Source: Cloacimonetes bacterium UBA5614 (lineage in GTDB: Bacteria > Cloacimonadota > Cloacimonadia > Cloacimonadales > Cloacimonadaceae). Taken from it: a DNA stretch of 64,000 nt. A model generated the notes under the pieces. The model saw nothing but the letters and a program-made list of their open reading frames with translations, had not been told where the DNA came from and ran no database searches. Both the position numbers and the translations under genes were made by a program. Location of the stretch: assembly GCA_002424605.1 (NCBI GenBank), contig DIKQ01000009.1, positions 78,988 through 142,987 on the forward strand, read 5' to 3'. Below are positions 35,530 through 43,874 of this stretch, piece after piece (positions within the stretch are counted from its first letter, which is position 1; each line of letters begins with the position of its first letter).

Positions 35530-37107
35530 ATGAAAAACGTTTCTTGGCGCAGTGCATCGATCCTTGCTTTCATCCTGGTGACAGTTTTCTTTCTGGCACC
35601 GATGTTCGTCCCCAACCTTCCGGAATGGTGGGCAAACAAGAAGATTAAGCTCGGTCTTGATCTCAGGGGTGGAATGCAGATATTGCTGGATGTTGATACA
35701 TCCACACTCAGTACCGAACAGGCAAAAGACGCCGTGGACAATGCCATTCAGGTTATCCGTAACCGCGTTGACCAGTTTGGTGTGGCAGAACCTTCCATCC
35801 AGAAGGTCGGCGACACCCGGATTATGGTTCAGTTGCCTGGTGTAAAAGACTTTGAAAGAGCCAGAAGCTTGATAGGAAAAACTGCCATGCTTGAATTCAA
35901 GTTTGTGGCAGAACGCGAAGAGACTGAAAAGGTCTTGAACGCACTTGATTTGTATCTTAAGAACAACCTGAACCTCTATCCCAAACTGGCTGAGTTTTAC
36001 AAACCCATCAGCGCGACTGAGACAGACACAACCTTCACAACCGACACGGGTAAGGTCTTTACCAACCTGATAAACAGCGGCAGCGGACCCTTTACCGTTG
36101 GTTATGAAGATGTGCCTATCCTGACAGCTATGCTGAAGGATACCACTTTCGTCAGGAATATCCCGGCAGGTTTTGCCATCGCGCTGGGCCAGGAAAACAA
36201 ACAGGATTTGCGAGCTGACCGTGAGGCATTTATTGTGCATGAAAATGCAGAACTTACTGGCGACGCCCTTGATTATGCCAAAGTCATGATGGGCAGCGCC
36301 AATTCAGGAGACCCCTCCACTGCCAACAAGCCCTACATTTCTTTCAAGATGAACAGGGACGGAGCCCGCAGGTTTGAAGTCCTGACCGGCAACAATATCA
36401 ACCGCCGTCTTGCCATCCTGCTGGACGATGTGGTTTATGCCGCTCCGGTTATCAAGGACCGCATCCCCAGGGGAGAAGGCCAGATTTCAGGCAGCTTTAC
36501 CCTTGATGAGGTAAGAGACTTGGTTATAGTGCTCAAAACCGGTAACCTGAAAGCTCCTGTTAATGAAGCAAGAACCGTTGTGGTTGGCGCTTCACTCGGC
36601 GCAGACAGCATCAAAAGCGGAACCATGGCTGGCCTGATAGGCTTCCTGGCGGTTGTGCTGTTTATGCTGCTATATTACAAAGGCGCAGGTTTCGTAGCGG
36701 ACATAGCCCTTGTCTTTAACATAGCATTCATAGGAGCCATGCTTGCTGCTTTTGGAGCTGCTCTAACCCTGCCCGGTATTGCCGGCATTATATTGACAAT
36801 CGGTATGGCAGTGGATGCCAATGTGCTGATTTTTGAACGCATCAAAGAAGAGCTTGACGGCGGCAAGACTCCCAGAACTGCTGTGGACGCCGGCTACAAA
36901 CGTGCAGTTATCACTATCTGGGACTCCCAGCTTACCACTTTGATTGCTGCTATCGTTTTATACAATATCGGTTCCGGTCCGGTGAGAGGTTTTGCTGTTA
37001 CACTGGCTATCGGTATTGTTGGTTCTATGTTTACAGCTATTGTTTTCTGCCGTTCCATTTTGGACAATTTCGTCGTCACCGGCAACAAGAAGACAATGAG
37101 TATTTAG
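35530..37107 (+). CDS. secD: Protein translocase subunit SecD
   Basis: About 525 residues. The ATG at 35530 is 10 bases from GGGAG; a TTG at 35524 is a poorer start. Landmarks are the first membrane helix, then KIKLGLDLRGGMQILLDVD, the large periplasmic P1 domain (VIRNRVDQFGVAEPSIQKVG, RIMVQLPGV), LDDVVYAAPVIKDRIPRGEGQISG, and five more helices with GIAGIILTIGMAVDANVLIFERIKEEL. SecDF uses the proton gradient to pull exported proteins across the inner membrane. It forms an operon with secF, 9 bases downstream. Its importance here fits the many exported proteins in the window. Confidence 0.97.
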   Translation: MKNVSWRSASILAFILVTVFFLAPMFVPNLPEWWANKKIKLGLDLRGGMQILLDVDTSTLSTEQAKDAVDNAIQVIRNRVDQFGVAEPSIQKVGDTRIMVQLPGVKDFERARSLIGKTAMLEFKFVAEREETEKVLNALDLYLKNNLNLYPKLAEFYKPISATETDTTFTTDTGKVFTNLINSGSGPFTVGYEDVPILTAMLKDTTFVRNIPAGFAIALGQENKQDLRADREAFIVHENAELTGDALDYAKVMMGSANSGDPSTANKPYISFKMNRDGARRFEVLTGNNINRRLAILLDDVVYAAPVIKDRIPRGEGQISGSFTLDEVRDLVIVLKTGNLKAPVNEARTVVVGASLGADSIKSGTMAGLIGFLAVVLFMLLYYKGAGFVADIALVFNIAFIGAMLAAFGAALTLPGIAGIILTIGMAVDANVLIFERIKEELDGGKTPRTAVDAGYKRAVITIWDSQLTTLIAAIVLYNIGSGPVRGFAVTLAIGIVGSMFTAIVFCRSILDNFVVTGNKKTMSI

Positions 37108-37116
37108 GAGCTACAG

Positions 37117-38106
37117 ATGCATTTCTTTAGAAATACAAACATATCCTTCGTTAAGAATCGTTACTACGCATACGTATTTTCTGCCATCATTTTGCTGACC
37201 GGAGTCTTCGGATTAATCACCAATGGCCTGAACTGGAGCATAGATTTCACCAGCGGTGTGGCAATGGAACTGAATCTCACTCCTGCCAATTCATCAACTC
37301 CTCCTTTAAAGATTGATGTCTTGCGCTCTGTATTGAGTAACAACGGCTTCAAAGATGCGGAAATCCAGATTATCGGACCTCCCGAAGCATCGCACTTCCT
37401 GATTAAAACCAAGGTGATTGAAAGCGATTCTGACAGATCCACCCGCGAGCGCATTACTGATGTAATCGTTGAGAATCTCCCCCAGTATATTGAAGGAAGA
37501 GACCTGGAAAAAGATGTAATCGTTCAAAGTGATGAAGTCGGACCCAAAGTCGGCGCTGAATTGCGTTCCCAGGCACTGTTCGCAGTGCTTTTGGCAATGT
37601 TGCTGATTATCATCTACATCTGGATAAGGTTTGAGCTCACCTTCGGGTTTGCCGCCATCCTGGCAGTGTTTCACGATGTGCTTTGCATCCTCGGGTTCTT
37701 TGCCGTCACCGGCAAGGAAATCACCATCCAGATTGTGGCTGCGCTGCTGACCCTCGTAGGTTATTCCATCAACGACACCATCGTTGTATATGACCGCATC
37801 CGTGAGGATTTGAGAATTTACAGGAAAGACCCCTATGAAACGGTCTTCAACAACGCCATCAACAAAACCCTCAGCAGAACCGTTATTACAGCAGGAACTA
37901 CTTTCCTGACTGCCACTGCGCTGTTCTTCTTTGGCGGTACCGTCATCCATGACTTTGCTCTCGCTATGATGCTCGGTCTGGCTGTGGGTACCTATTCATC
38001 CATCTTTGTTGCCAGCAACGTTGTGATTGATTATTATCATCTGACCCACAAAGATAAATCATCACTGCAGACCCTGACCAGCAAAGCATCTACCAAGAAA
38101 AGATAA
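37117..38106 (+). CDS. secF: Protein translocase subunit SecF
   Basis: 329 residues. After one membrane helix comes NWSIDFTSGVAMELNL, a short periplasmic domain, DEVGPKVGAELRSQALFAVLLAMLLIIIYIWIRFE, then TLVGYSINDTIVVYDRIREDLR and SRTVITAGTTFLTATALFFFGG. This is the complete SecF plan. It works as a complex with SecD and SecYEG. AGGAG precedes the ATG; a perfect terminator ends the operon. Confidence 0.97.
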   Translation: MHFFRNTNISFVKNRYYAYVFSAIILLTGVFGLITNGLNWSIDFTSGVAMELNLTPANSSTPPLKIDVLRSVLSNNGFKDAEIQIIGPPEASHFLIKTKVIESDSDRSTRERITDVIVENLPQYIEGRDLEKDVIVQSDEVGPKVGAELRSQALFAVLLAMLLIIIYIWIRFELTFGFAAILAVFHDVLCILGFFAVTGKEITIQIVAALLTLVGYSINDTIVVYDRIREDLRIYRKDPYETVFNNAINKTLSRTVITAGTTFLTATALFFFGGTVIHDFALAMMLGLAVGTYSSIFVASNVVIDYYHLTHKDKSSLQTLTSKASTKKR

Positions 38107-38125
38107 ACAATCCTATTGACATAAA

Positions 38126-38162
38126 ACGGATACAGTCGAAAGCCTGTATCCGTATTTTTTTT
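38126..38162 (+). terminator. Terminator of secDF
   Basis: ACGGATACAG (38126-38135), 8-base loop, CTGTATCCGT (38144-38153), then A followed by a run of T. Perfect 10-bp stem. Confidence 0.95.
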
Positions 38163-38207
38163 GTTTGAAAATTGAATTTCAGATTAATATATTAACAGGA
38201 GATTATT

Positions 38208-38630
38208 ATGAAGCTTACACATTTCTCACAGGTGGAACTGAAACCTGTCGATGTAGAAGGTGCGGAAGGTACCTTTATCCGCTGGCTGATAGCTGAAAAA
38301 GACGGCGCTCCCAATTTTGCCATGCGCCTGTTTGAGATTGAGCATGAAGGGCACACTCCCTATCATAAACACGCTTGGGAGCATGTCATTTATTGTCTGG
38401 AAGGAAATGGAATCCTGGTCTTTGAGGGCAATGAATATCCTTTCAAAGCAGACGACAGCATGTATATCGACCCTGAAAAAATGCACCAGTTCAGAAACGT
38501 CGGGGAAGGAAAACTGAAGTTCCTGTGCATGATTCCCCACGAAAATAACTATGTCGGACAGGATACCAAGGAACCGGACAAAAAGAAACCGGTCAATCCC
38601 TTCGCATCCGGCAAAGCGAACAACTGCTAA
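38208..38630 (+). CDS. Cupin-domain protein
   Basis: 140 residues, single-domain cupin. Motif 1 reads HTPYHKHAWEHVIYCLEGNGILV (His-His-Glu metal ligands), motif 2 reads MYIDPEKMHQFRNVGEGKLKFLCMIP (distal His). It probably binds a divalent metal; small cupins of this type act as isomerases, dioxygenases or sensors, which cannot be separated here. AGGAG precedes the ATG. The C-terminal tail carries a Lys/Pro stretch and ends with NNC. Confidence 0.85.
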   Translation: MKLTHFSQVELKPVDVEGAEGTFIRWLIAEKDGAPNFAMRLFEIEHEGHTPYHKHAWEHVIYCLEGNGILVFEGNEYPFKADDSMYIDPEKMHQFRNVGEGKLKFLCMIPHENNYVGQDTKEPDKKKPVNPFASGKANNC

Positions 38631-38661
38631 ACTAAACTTAAGTATATAGGAAAACCCACCA

Positions 38662-38691
38662 AGGCAGGCTCCTGAGGGCAGGGGCCTGCCT
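38662..38691. terminator. Bidirectional terminator between convergent genes
   Basis: AGGCAGGC (38662-38669) and GCCTGCCT (38684-38691) with a 14-base loop lie between the cupin gene and the thioredoxin-fold gene, overlapping the latter's last codon. Confidence 0.65.
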
Positions 38692-39277
38692 ATTTATATG
38701 TGAATCCGGGAGCCCAGTCCTCATTAGTTACCGCCAGCAAATCAAATAAATACCATACACTGCAAAAATCATCGCCGGGTCCCAGATAGGCCTTGGCCAC
38801 GTGACGGATTATGCCGTTCCCGTCTTTTATGAAGGTTGAGACCCCCGGATAATAGCTGCCGTCCTGCAACTCAAACCCGAGGTCTTTTTTCAGGGTGGAA
38901 GGCCGGGTGGATACCATTCGAAACTTCCAGCCGCGTTCTGCGGCAAATTCCCTGATAACTTCCGGAGCATCAGGTGTAGCCACCACAAATGCCGCCCGGC
39001 TTTCCAGATGATGGAAAATCCCGTTGAAGCCATCCGCCCACATGGTGCAATATGGGCACTTCTTCCCCATGTTGTGGATTAAAATCAGTTCGTTATTATC
39101 TCCGAACATATCGCTCAGGCGCACTGACTCTCCATCCGGCGTCAGCAGTTCATAATCGGGAACCTCAAAACGAGGCATCTGCCTTTTCAGTTCATAGAAT
39201 TCCCGCTTCCTGGCAATTATCTCGTTACCCAGTTCCGTGATTCTCTGCTCCAGTCTGGTTACATCTTCCTGATTCAT
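38690..39277 (-). CDS. DUF899-type thioredoxin-fold protein
   Basis: 195 residues. An N-terminal coiled helix (LEQRITELGNEIIARKREF) is followed by a thioredoxin-like fold: PDYELLTPDGESVRLSDMFGDNNELILIHNMGKKCPYCTMWADGFNGI. The motif CPYC lies at the usual redox-active place, and the family is typically annotated as DUF899 or peroxiredoxin-like. A cytoplasmic thiol-dependent role is likely but unproven. AAGGAGG precedes the ATG. Its promoter side borders the prophage left end, so the insertion may have changed its upstream region. Confidence 0.75.
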   Translation of the reverse strand: MNQEDVTRLEQRITELGNEIIARKREFYELKRQMPRFEVPDYELLTPDGESVRLSDMFGDNNELILIHNMGKKCPYCTMWADGFNGIFHHLESRAAFVVATPDAPEVIREFAAERGWKFRMVSTRPSTLKKDLGFELQDGSYYPGVSTFIKDGNGIIRHVAKAYLGPGDDFCSVWYLFDLLAVTNEDWAPGFTYK

Positions 39278-39371
39278 TCCATCCTCCTTTTTGTCATCAG
39301 ATTACCAAAACCGACCCAGTCTTTTATGTCAAACAAAATGTAAAGAGTCACCCAAATTTGCATATTAGGAT

Positions 39372-39509
39372 CACTGTGACAACATGGGATAACGCCTTAT
39401 GTGGTGCAGAGATGCATTGGACTGGCTTTAGATCGTGTCACAGTGCTCTTTGGACTTTTATGGACTGTTTTGGATCACTGTTTTTGCATATTTGCGCTAT
39501 TTATGGACT
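39372..39509. repeat. Left-end iterons: CACTGTGACA sites and TGGACT repeats
   Basis: CACTGTGACA at 39372-39381, the inverted TGTCACAGTG at 39436-39445, and a partial GGATCACTGTTT at 39473-39484. TGGACT occurs four times, at 39418, 39451, 39461 and 39504. Position next to the phage end suggests transposase end-binding sites comparable to Mu L1-L3 (inference). Confidence 0.6.
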
Positions 39510-39548
39510 ATATTTGGAACTCTCTGTTTTACAGTGAATTGACTCGAA

Positions 39549-40277
39549 TCAGCAAAACCGCACCAGGATGGCGATTGTGCCGATGAGAGAAAGCTCTTCA
39601 CTCTGAACCGAGTCTAAAACCATCACCCGAAAGTCTGAATTCAAAGGTTGAAGGATGATCTCCTGCCTTTTGTGATCGAACTGTACACGCTTCAGGGTTA
39701 TACCACCTTCGTATCTGACCGCGCAGACCATGCCATCGGTTCCAGACCAGTCGTAGCAACGCTTGATGACCACCATGTCGTTATTCTGGATAGTCGGCTC
39801 CATGCTCTTGCCATTCACCCTGAATGCGAGGTATTGAGCACCCTTCTCTCTGAAGTAACTCTTTGGTATTTCAATATGTTCGGCATACTCGAAATTCTCG
39901 GGCACCGGGATGGGGTCTCCGGCGGAAATATCCGCTGACACCGGCAGATAATTTGTCCGCATGTAAACATCATCTATACTGTCAGTTAGCTTTGCGGCAG
40001 CTTGTTTATCATCTGCTTTTTTTGCCCGTTTGGGTTCGAGCTTAATCTCCCAGGGTGGGACAATATACATACTACCCTCACCATTAAGAAGCCAGTTCAA
40101 ATTGATCTTCGCCTGTCCCAAACGAGCCAAGAAATCGGAGTCAGGCATACGCTCATTTGTCTTATATCTGGCTAAGGAAGTATTGGAAATGTTGAAATCT
40201 TTAGCAAATTGTCCCTGCTTCTTATTCATAGATTTAATCAGCAATTCCAGCCTTTGACCAACATTGTAAGTTGACAT
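39549..40277 (-). CDS. Phage repressor, HTH plus S24 peptidase
   Basis: 242 residues. An N-terminal helix-turn-helix (QGQFAKDFNISNTSLARYK, residues 21-39) and a C-terminal LexA/CI-type S24 domain. The self-cleavage site is Ala119-Gly120 (ISAGDP), with nucleophile Ser158 (NGKSMEPT) and general base Lys196 (ITLKRV). Such repressors hold the lysogenic state and are inactivated by RecA filaments after DNA damage. GGGAGG precedes the ATG. Its leftward orientation at the left end equals the place of c in Mu, although the Mu repressor lacks an S24 domain, so this is a hybrid control design. Confidence 0.9.
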   Translation of the reverse strand: MSTYNVGQRLELLIKSMNKKQGQFAKDFNISNTSLARYKTNERMPDSDFLARLGQAKINLNWLLNGEGSMYIVPPWEIKLEPKRAKKADDKQAAAKLTDSIDDVYMRTNYLPVSADISAGDPIPVPENFEYAEHIEIPKSYFREKGAQYLAFRVNGKSMEPTIQNNDMVVIKRCYDWSGTDGMVCAVRYEGGITLKRVQFDHKRQEIILQPLNSDFRVMVLDSVQSEELSLIGTIAILVRFC

Positions 40278-40519
40278 TAATCCTCCCTTATGGATAAATA
40301 CTCATTGACAATAACCCGAATGGGTAACATTATGCAACTGTGCACAACGTAAATATGCTAATTAGTTGTGTCAAGCATTTTTATTAATAGTGTGATTTGC
40401 CGATGGATTATTCCGGCGGGGTGAGTAAGTTGCAGCAAAGTTGAGAAAATCGCAGAAAGGACTTCCCAACTATCTGCAAGACAGTTAAGTAGCACCCATA
40501 TTAATTATGGGAGGCGCTT
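40278..40519. promoter_or_regulatory. Divergent control region between repressor and early genes
   Basis: Contains the early promoter with operator-like palindrome (40305-40333), the inverted TGTGCACA at 40339-40346 region, and the ribosome site GGGAGG (40509-40514) of the next gene. No long open frame. Confidence 0.6.
40305..40333 (+). promoter_or_regulatory. Early promoter with palindrome in the spacer
   Basis: TTGACA (40305-40310), 17-base spacer, CATTAT (40328-40333). The spacer contains ACCC-GAAT-GGGT (40314-40325), a perfect 4+4 palindrome placed where a repressor dimer would block polymerase. Confidence 0.6.
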
Positions 40520-41110
40520 ATGAAAGCGACTAAAAATCAGGTGGTTAGCAAGAGGCAGTGTGACACCCTAAAAAGAGGGCACTGTGACAGGCAGTGTGAC
40601 AAGCACTGTGACAACCACCCCTCCGAACGGGTTAAAAACCAATACCCGAGAGGATTTATCACCTGTCACACTGGTATAAGCACTGTGACACGCAAAAACC
40701 AGAGCACTGTGACACGCAAATCTGTCACACTGGTTGTCACAGTGGTAGGTAATTATGATGAGGGACTGAGAATGTCGAAACAGAAGATCAAAGCCGTCTG
40801 GCTGACAGTAGAACGGGTAGCTGAACTAAAAAGCTGCTCGATCAGGACTGTCTGGCGGTATATCCAGCGGGAGCACCTGCTCACTTATAAAGAACAAGTA
40901 CATATAGGAAGCGCAAAAATACCCAAGACTTTCGTGCTACCGGATTCCGATCTGCTAACACTGGAGATGCAAGACTGTAATGTTAAAGGTATGGAACCTG
41001 CCGATTTTTTAGAGAAATCGATCCAGGTTGGAGAGCGACAGATCAACAGCGCCTTGATCTATGGATATGGGGAAAAGACAGAACTGGGAGGGGAGCATGA
41101 AACTCTATGA
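40520..41110 (+). CDS. Early phage DNA-binding protein (alternative start at 40771)
   Basis: 196 residues from an ATG preceded by GGGAGG; a shorter form of 113 residues could start at 40771 after GAGGGA. The shared C-terminal part reads VWLTVERVAELKSCSIRTVWRYIQREHLLTYKEQ, a helix-turn-helix resembling MerR/excisionase or the Mu Ner position. The first 80 codons of the long form (CDTLKRGHCDRQCDKHCDNH, STVTRKNQSTVTRKSVT) are simply the translation of nine DNA iterons and are unlikely to be a fold. I think the iterons came first and the frame happens to stay open, or the short form is the real product. The stop overlaps the transposase start by 14 bases, so translation is coupled. Confidence 0.6.
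   Translation: MKATKNQVVSKRQCDTLKRGHCDRQCDKHCDNHPSERVKNQYPRGFITCHTGISTVTRKNQSTVTRKSVTLVVTVVGNYDEGLRMSKQKIKAVWLTVERVAELKSCSIRTVWRYIQREHLLTYKEQVHIGSAKIPKTFVLPDSDLLTLEMQDCNVKGMEPADFLEKSIQVGERQINSALIYGYGEKTELGGEHETL
40556..40744. repeat. Nine CA(C/G)TGTGACA iterons inside the early region
   Basis: Direct copies start at 40556, 40580, 40592, 40604, 40681 and 40705; inverted copies are at 40664-40673, 40723-40732 and 40735-40744. Distances of 12 and 24 bases recur. The same 10-mer is found at the phage left end (39372 and inverted 39436). Likely a transposase or repressor binding array comparable to the internal enhancer of Mu. Confidence 0.85.
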
Positions 41111-43145
41111 TATCAATATAGAGCAGTATGACCAATTCTACCAGGATGTCATGTCCTATGTCAATGCCAATCCCGACCGCAAGCTCAAGGCTATCTTGAT
41201 TGATGATAATGAAGATCAAGCTGAACCAGTAGCAGTCGAACAGGATGTTGTAGTAGATACTGCAGTGCAAATTCCATTTATTCGTCCTTCTATACCATAT
41301 ATAGAGAAAGATACTAAAACCTACCTCGATTTGAGACCTTATGATTACATTTCCCACCGGTTTGCCGAGGAAGCCAAGTTATTCGGGCAGTTCTGCACAA
41401 CAGTCCAGGACAGACTTAATGACTGCAACTCCCGGACTGCCGAGTGGATACAAATCACCGAGGATTACAATAATAAGCAATTAGTTCCCGAACTGTACAA
41501 TATAGTAGGCAGCCGTAACGAACGTGCCTTACGTGGATGGATGCAGAAGTTCCTGGATAATGACCATGATATGTATGCTATGCTGCATAAGAGCAAAAAC
41601 AAGAACAAAGGTCGCAAGGTCACTTATCTGGAACAGAGCTACCTATTAAGTAAACTGCTTGGACCTAACAATATTAAGATCGGTTCTGCCATCCACAGCC
41701 TGAAGACATTAGCCCGGCTGGGACACTGTGAGTCACCGACCAGTGTGCCAACCCTCAAACGCTGGTGCCTGGACTGGGAAAAGGAGCATCCTGCTGAATG
41801 GACGCAAGCTCGTAAAGGCAGTAAGTGTGTTTCAGAAAAAATCCTCAAAACCATCCTCAGGGATGACTCGGTCTTAAAAGTCGGTCAGGTCTGGGTGGCG
41901 GATGGACATACCTTAGCCTTTGATATAGTCAGTCCCAAGACCGGTAAACCGGTACGCATGACCCTGATCATGATCATGGACTGGGCTAGCCGCTATCCGG
42001 TGGGTGCTTCACTGGCAGTTACCGAGGACAGCCAACATATCCTGACAGCCTTTAGAAACGGCTTCCTGAACTGGGGAGCCTTGCCTGAATATGTCTACCT
42101 CGATAATGGTAAAGCGTTCAAATCTAAGCTATTCCACGAAGACTGGGATAAACATGACCTGGAGAAGGAATTATCAGGCATCTTCCCCCGACTTAATATC
42201 GGGGTCGCTTTCGCTGAGAGTTATAATGCTAAAGCCAAGGTGATTGAACGGTTCTTTAAGACTCTGCAGGAGCAATTAGAACGCTTCGTATCTACCTTCC
42301 GAGGTTCCAATATTGCCGATAAACCTGCCACCCTTATGCGTAATGAGAAGTGGATGCAGAAGATGTTTCAAGGCGAAGCTCCAACGGTAGAAGAGGCGAT
42401 GCAACTGATAGCCTTCTATGTCAGGCACATCTATGGCGAGACACCGCATGGTTCTTTGAAAGGGAGAACACCCTGGCAGGTCTTCAGTACATCCCAATTA
42501 CCCCAGGATAGAATAGTAGAGGAGAGCCGACTCAACTTCCTGATGCTGACAGCAGAACGCAAGAGCATCCGTAGCCAGGGCATCCTCTTAGATGGTAAAC
42601 TATACTGGGATGCAGCCTTAGTCAAATATGTCGGACAACCGGCTATCATTAGATACGATTATAACGATGCCAGGTGGATACTGGTCTACGATAAGACCGA
42701 CCACTTCATCTGCCAGGCAGAGCTAAGAAGGGCACAACATGCCTTCATTCATGTCGCTATGGATCAGCCTGTAGCTCACAAGGAACTCAATCAGGAGCTT
42801 GCCCAGATCAGGAAGATGAAGCGGGATACTGCCTCCAGTACTAAAAAATGGATCAGACAGTCCCAGGAGACGGTGGATCGCTTGGTCAAGCCTCTACCCA
42901 TAAAGACCGATAACTTGCCCTTATTTATCAACCAACCACTTATCCAAGCACCAGAACCGACCCCAGAGCAGGAGATTGCCAGACTGGATGAGATGATCCT
43001 GGCAGAAGCGGATCAGACTGCGGAGCAAGCTACAATAGAAACCCTAACAACCATAAAAGAAAATACCGACCAGAATGAACAAGGCGACTCCTTGGTGGCT
43101 ACACATAGCTTCAAGGAAATGCTTAAAATAATAGGACTTGAATAA
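41097..43145 (+). CDS. DDE transposase (MuA role)
   Basis: 682 residues from the ATG at 41097, chosen because GGGAGGGGAG lies just before it; an ATG at 41061 lacks a site. The catalytic RNase-H-like core shows WVADGHT (Asp269), VYLDNGKAF (Asp336) and AKVIERFFKTLQEQ (Glu384), the D-D-E triad of the rve superfamily. A Mu-transposase C-terminal beta-barrel follows (LDGKLYWDAALVKYVGQPAIIRYD). The N-terminal 250 residues should carry the end-binding helices. It integrates and replicates the phage genome by transposition together with the ATPase encoded 11 bases downstream. The last 60 residues (EQEIARLDEMILAEADQ) are a flexible acidic tail, perhaps the ATPase contact as in MuA. Confidence 0.95.
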   Translation: MKLYDINIEQYDQFYQDVMSYVNANPDRKLKAILIDDNEDQAEPVAVEQDVVVDTAVQIPFIRPSIPYIEKDTKTYLDLRPYDYISHRFAEEAKLFGQFCTTVQDRLNDCNSRTAEWIQITEDYNNKQLVPELYNIVGSRNERALRGWMQKFLDNDHDMYAMLHKSKNKNKGRKVTYLEQSYLLSKLLGPNNIKIGSAIHSLKTLARLGHCESPTSVPTLKRWCLDWEKEHPAEWTQARKGSKCVSEKILKTILRDDSVLKVGQVWVADGHTLAFDIVSPKTGKPVRMTLIMIMDWASRYPVGASLAVTEDSQHILTAFRNGFLNWGALPEYVYLDNGKAFKSKLFHEDWDKHDLEKELSGIFPRLNIGVAFAESYNAKAKVIERFFKTLQEQLERFVSTFRGSNIADKPATLMRNEKWMQKMFQGEAPTVEEAMQLIAFYVRHIYGETPHGSLKGRTPWQVFSTSQLPQDRIVEESRLNFLMLTAERKSIRSQGILLDGKLYWDAALVKYVGQPAIIRYDYNDARWILVYDKTDHFICQAELRRAQHAFIHVAMDQPVAHKELNQELAQIRKMKRDTASSTKKWIRQSQETVDRLVKPLPIKTDNLPLFINQPLIQAPEPTPEQEIARLDEMILAEADQTAEQATIETLTTIKENTDQNEQGDSLVATHSFKEMLKIIGLE

Positions 43146-43156
43146 AGGAGGAGATT

Positions 43157-43867
43157 ATGAAACAGGGAGTATTAGTCAGAACCGAGAATGTTAACAAAGC
43201 TGACCACTGCATCAATTACCTACTCAGCCGTCCCAAATTGGAAATGGTGGGTTTAGGTCTAATCTACGGCAAGCCGGGGCTCGGCAAGACCACTTATGCC
43301 AAACGCATGGCTTTCAGTAAGGGATATATCTATCTGAGGCTTGAAGCTACGACCACTCCGAAGTCCTTCGCGGTGGATCTGCTATCTACCTTATATACCA
43401 GATTCGGCTTGGGAGACTATATACCCTACGGCACTGCCAATAACCTCTTTAAACAAAGCCTGATGCTGTTGGAAGACAAGCGGGATACTGTAATCATCAT
43501 CGATGAGATCGACTATGCCTTCCGGCATCCGCAGCTCTTAGGTGCTATTAGAGACATCGTGGATGAGACCACGGCAGTGGTTATCCTGGTCGGGATGCAG
43601 AATGCCAAGGACAGACTTAATCAGATAAATGAATACTACTTCGATAGATGCAACGTCTTCTATGAGTTCGCACCGGTAAACAAGAAGGACATCGGTCAGA
43701 TTTGTAGGGATATCCTGGAAGTGCCCTTCGCACCGGATGTAATCGACTATATCCACTTCCACTCGACCGGTAACCTCAGAAAAGCCATGAAGCTCATCCA
43801 CTATGTCGAGATGATCGGGCATTTACGGAATCTGAGCCGGGTCTGTGAAGCTGATTTGAAGGTCTGA
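43157..43867 (+). CDS. AAA ATPase, MuB-type transposition target factor
   Basis: 236 residues. Walker A GKPGLGKT at 38-45 and Walker B TVIIIDEIDYAF near 112-122 mark an AAA+ ATPase of the TniB/MuB class. Sensor-like STGNLRKAMKLIHYVE follows. MuB binds DNA in the ATP form, selects the target and stimulates MuA. AAGGAGG precedes the ATG. Confidence 0.9.
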   Translation: MKQGVLVRTENVNKADHCINYLLSRPKLEMVGLGLIYGKPGLGKTTYAKRMAFSKGYIYLRLEATTTPKSFAVDLLSTLYTRFGLGDYIPYGTANNLFKQSLMLLEDKRDTVIIIDEIDYAFRHPQLLGAIRDIVDETTAVVILVGMQNAKDRLNQINEYYFDRCNVFYEFAPVNKKDIGQICRDILEVPFAPDVIDYIHFHSTGNLRKAMKLIHYVEMIGHLRNLSRVCEADLKV

Positions 43868-43874
43868 GGACAAT

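Noticed and set aside
40556..40744. Iterons considered as a degenerate CRISPR
   Set aside because: 10-base units in both orientations with 2-50 base gaps and no cas genes; fits protein binding sites.
41722..41735. CACTGTGAGT inside the transposase gene as a further iteron
   Set aside because: Only 8 of 10 bases and isolated; probably chance.
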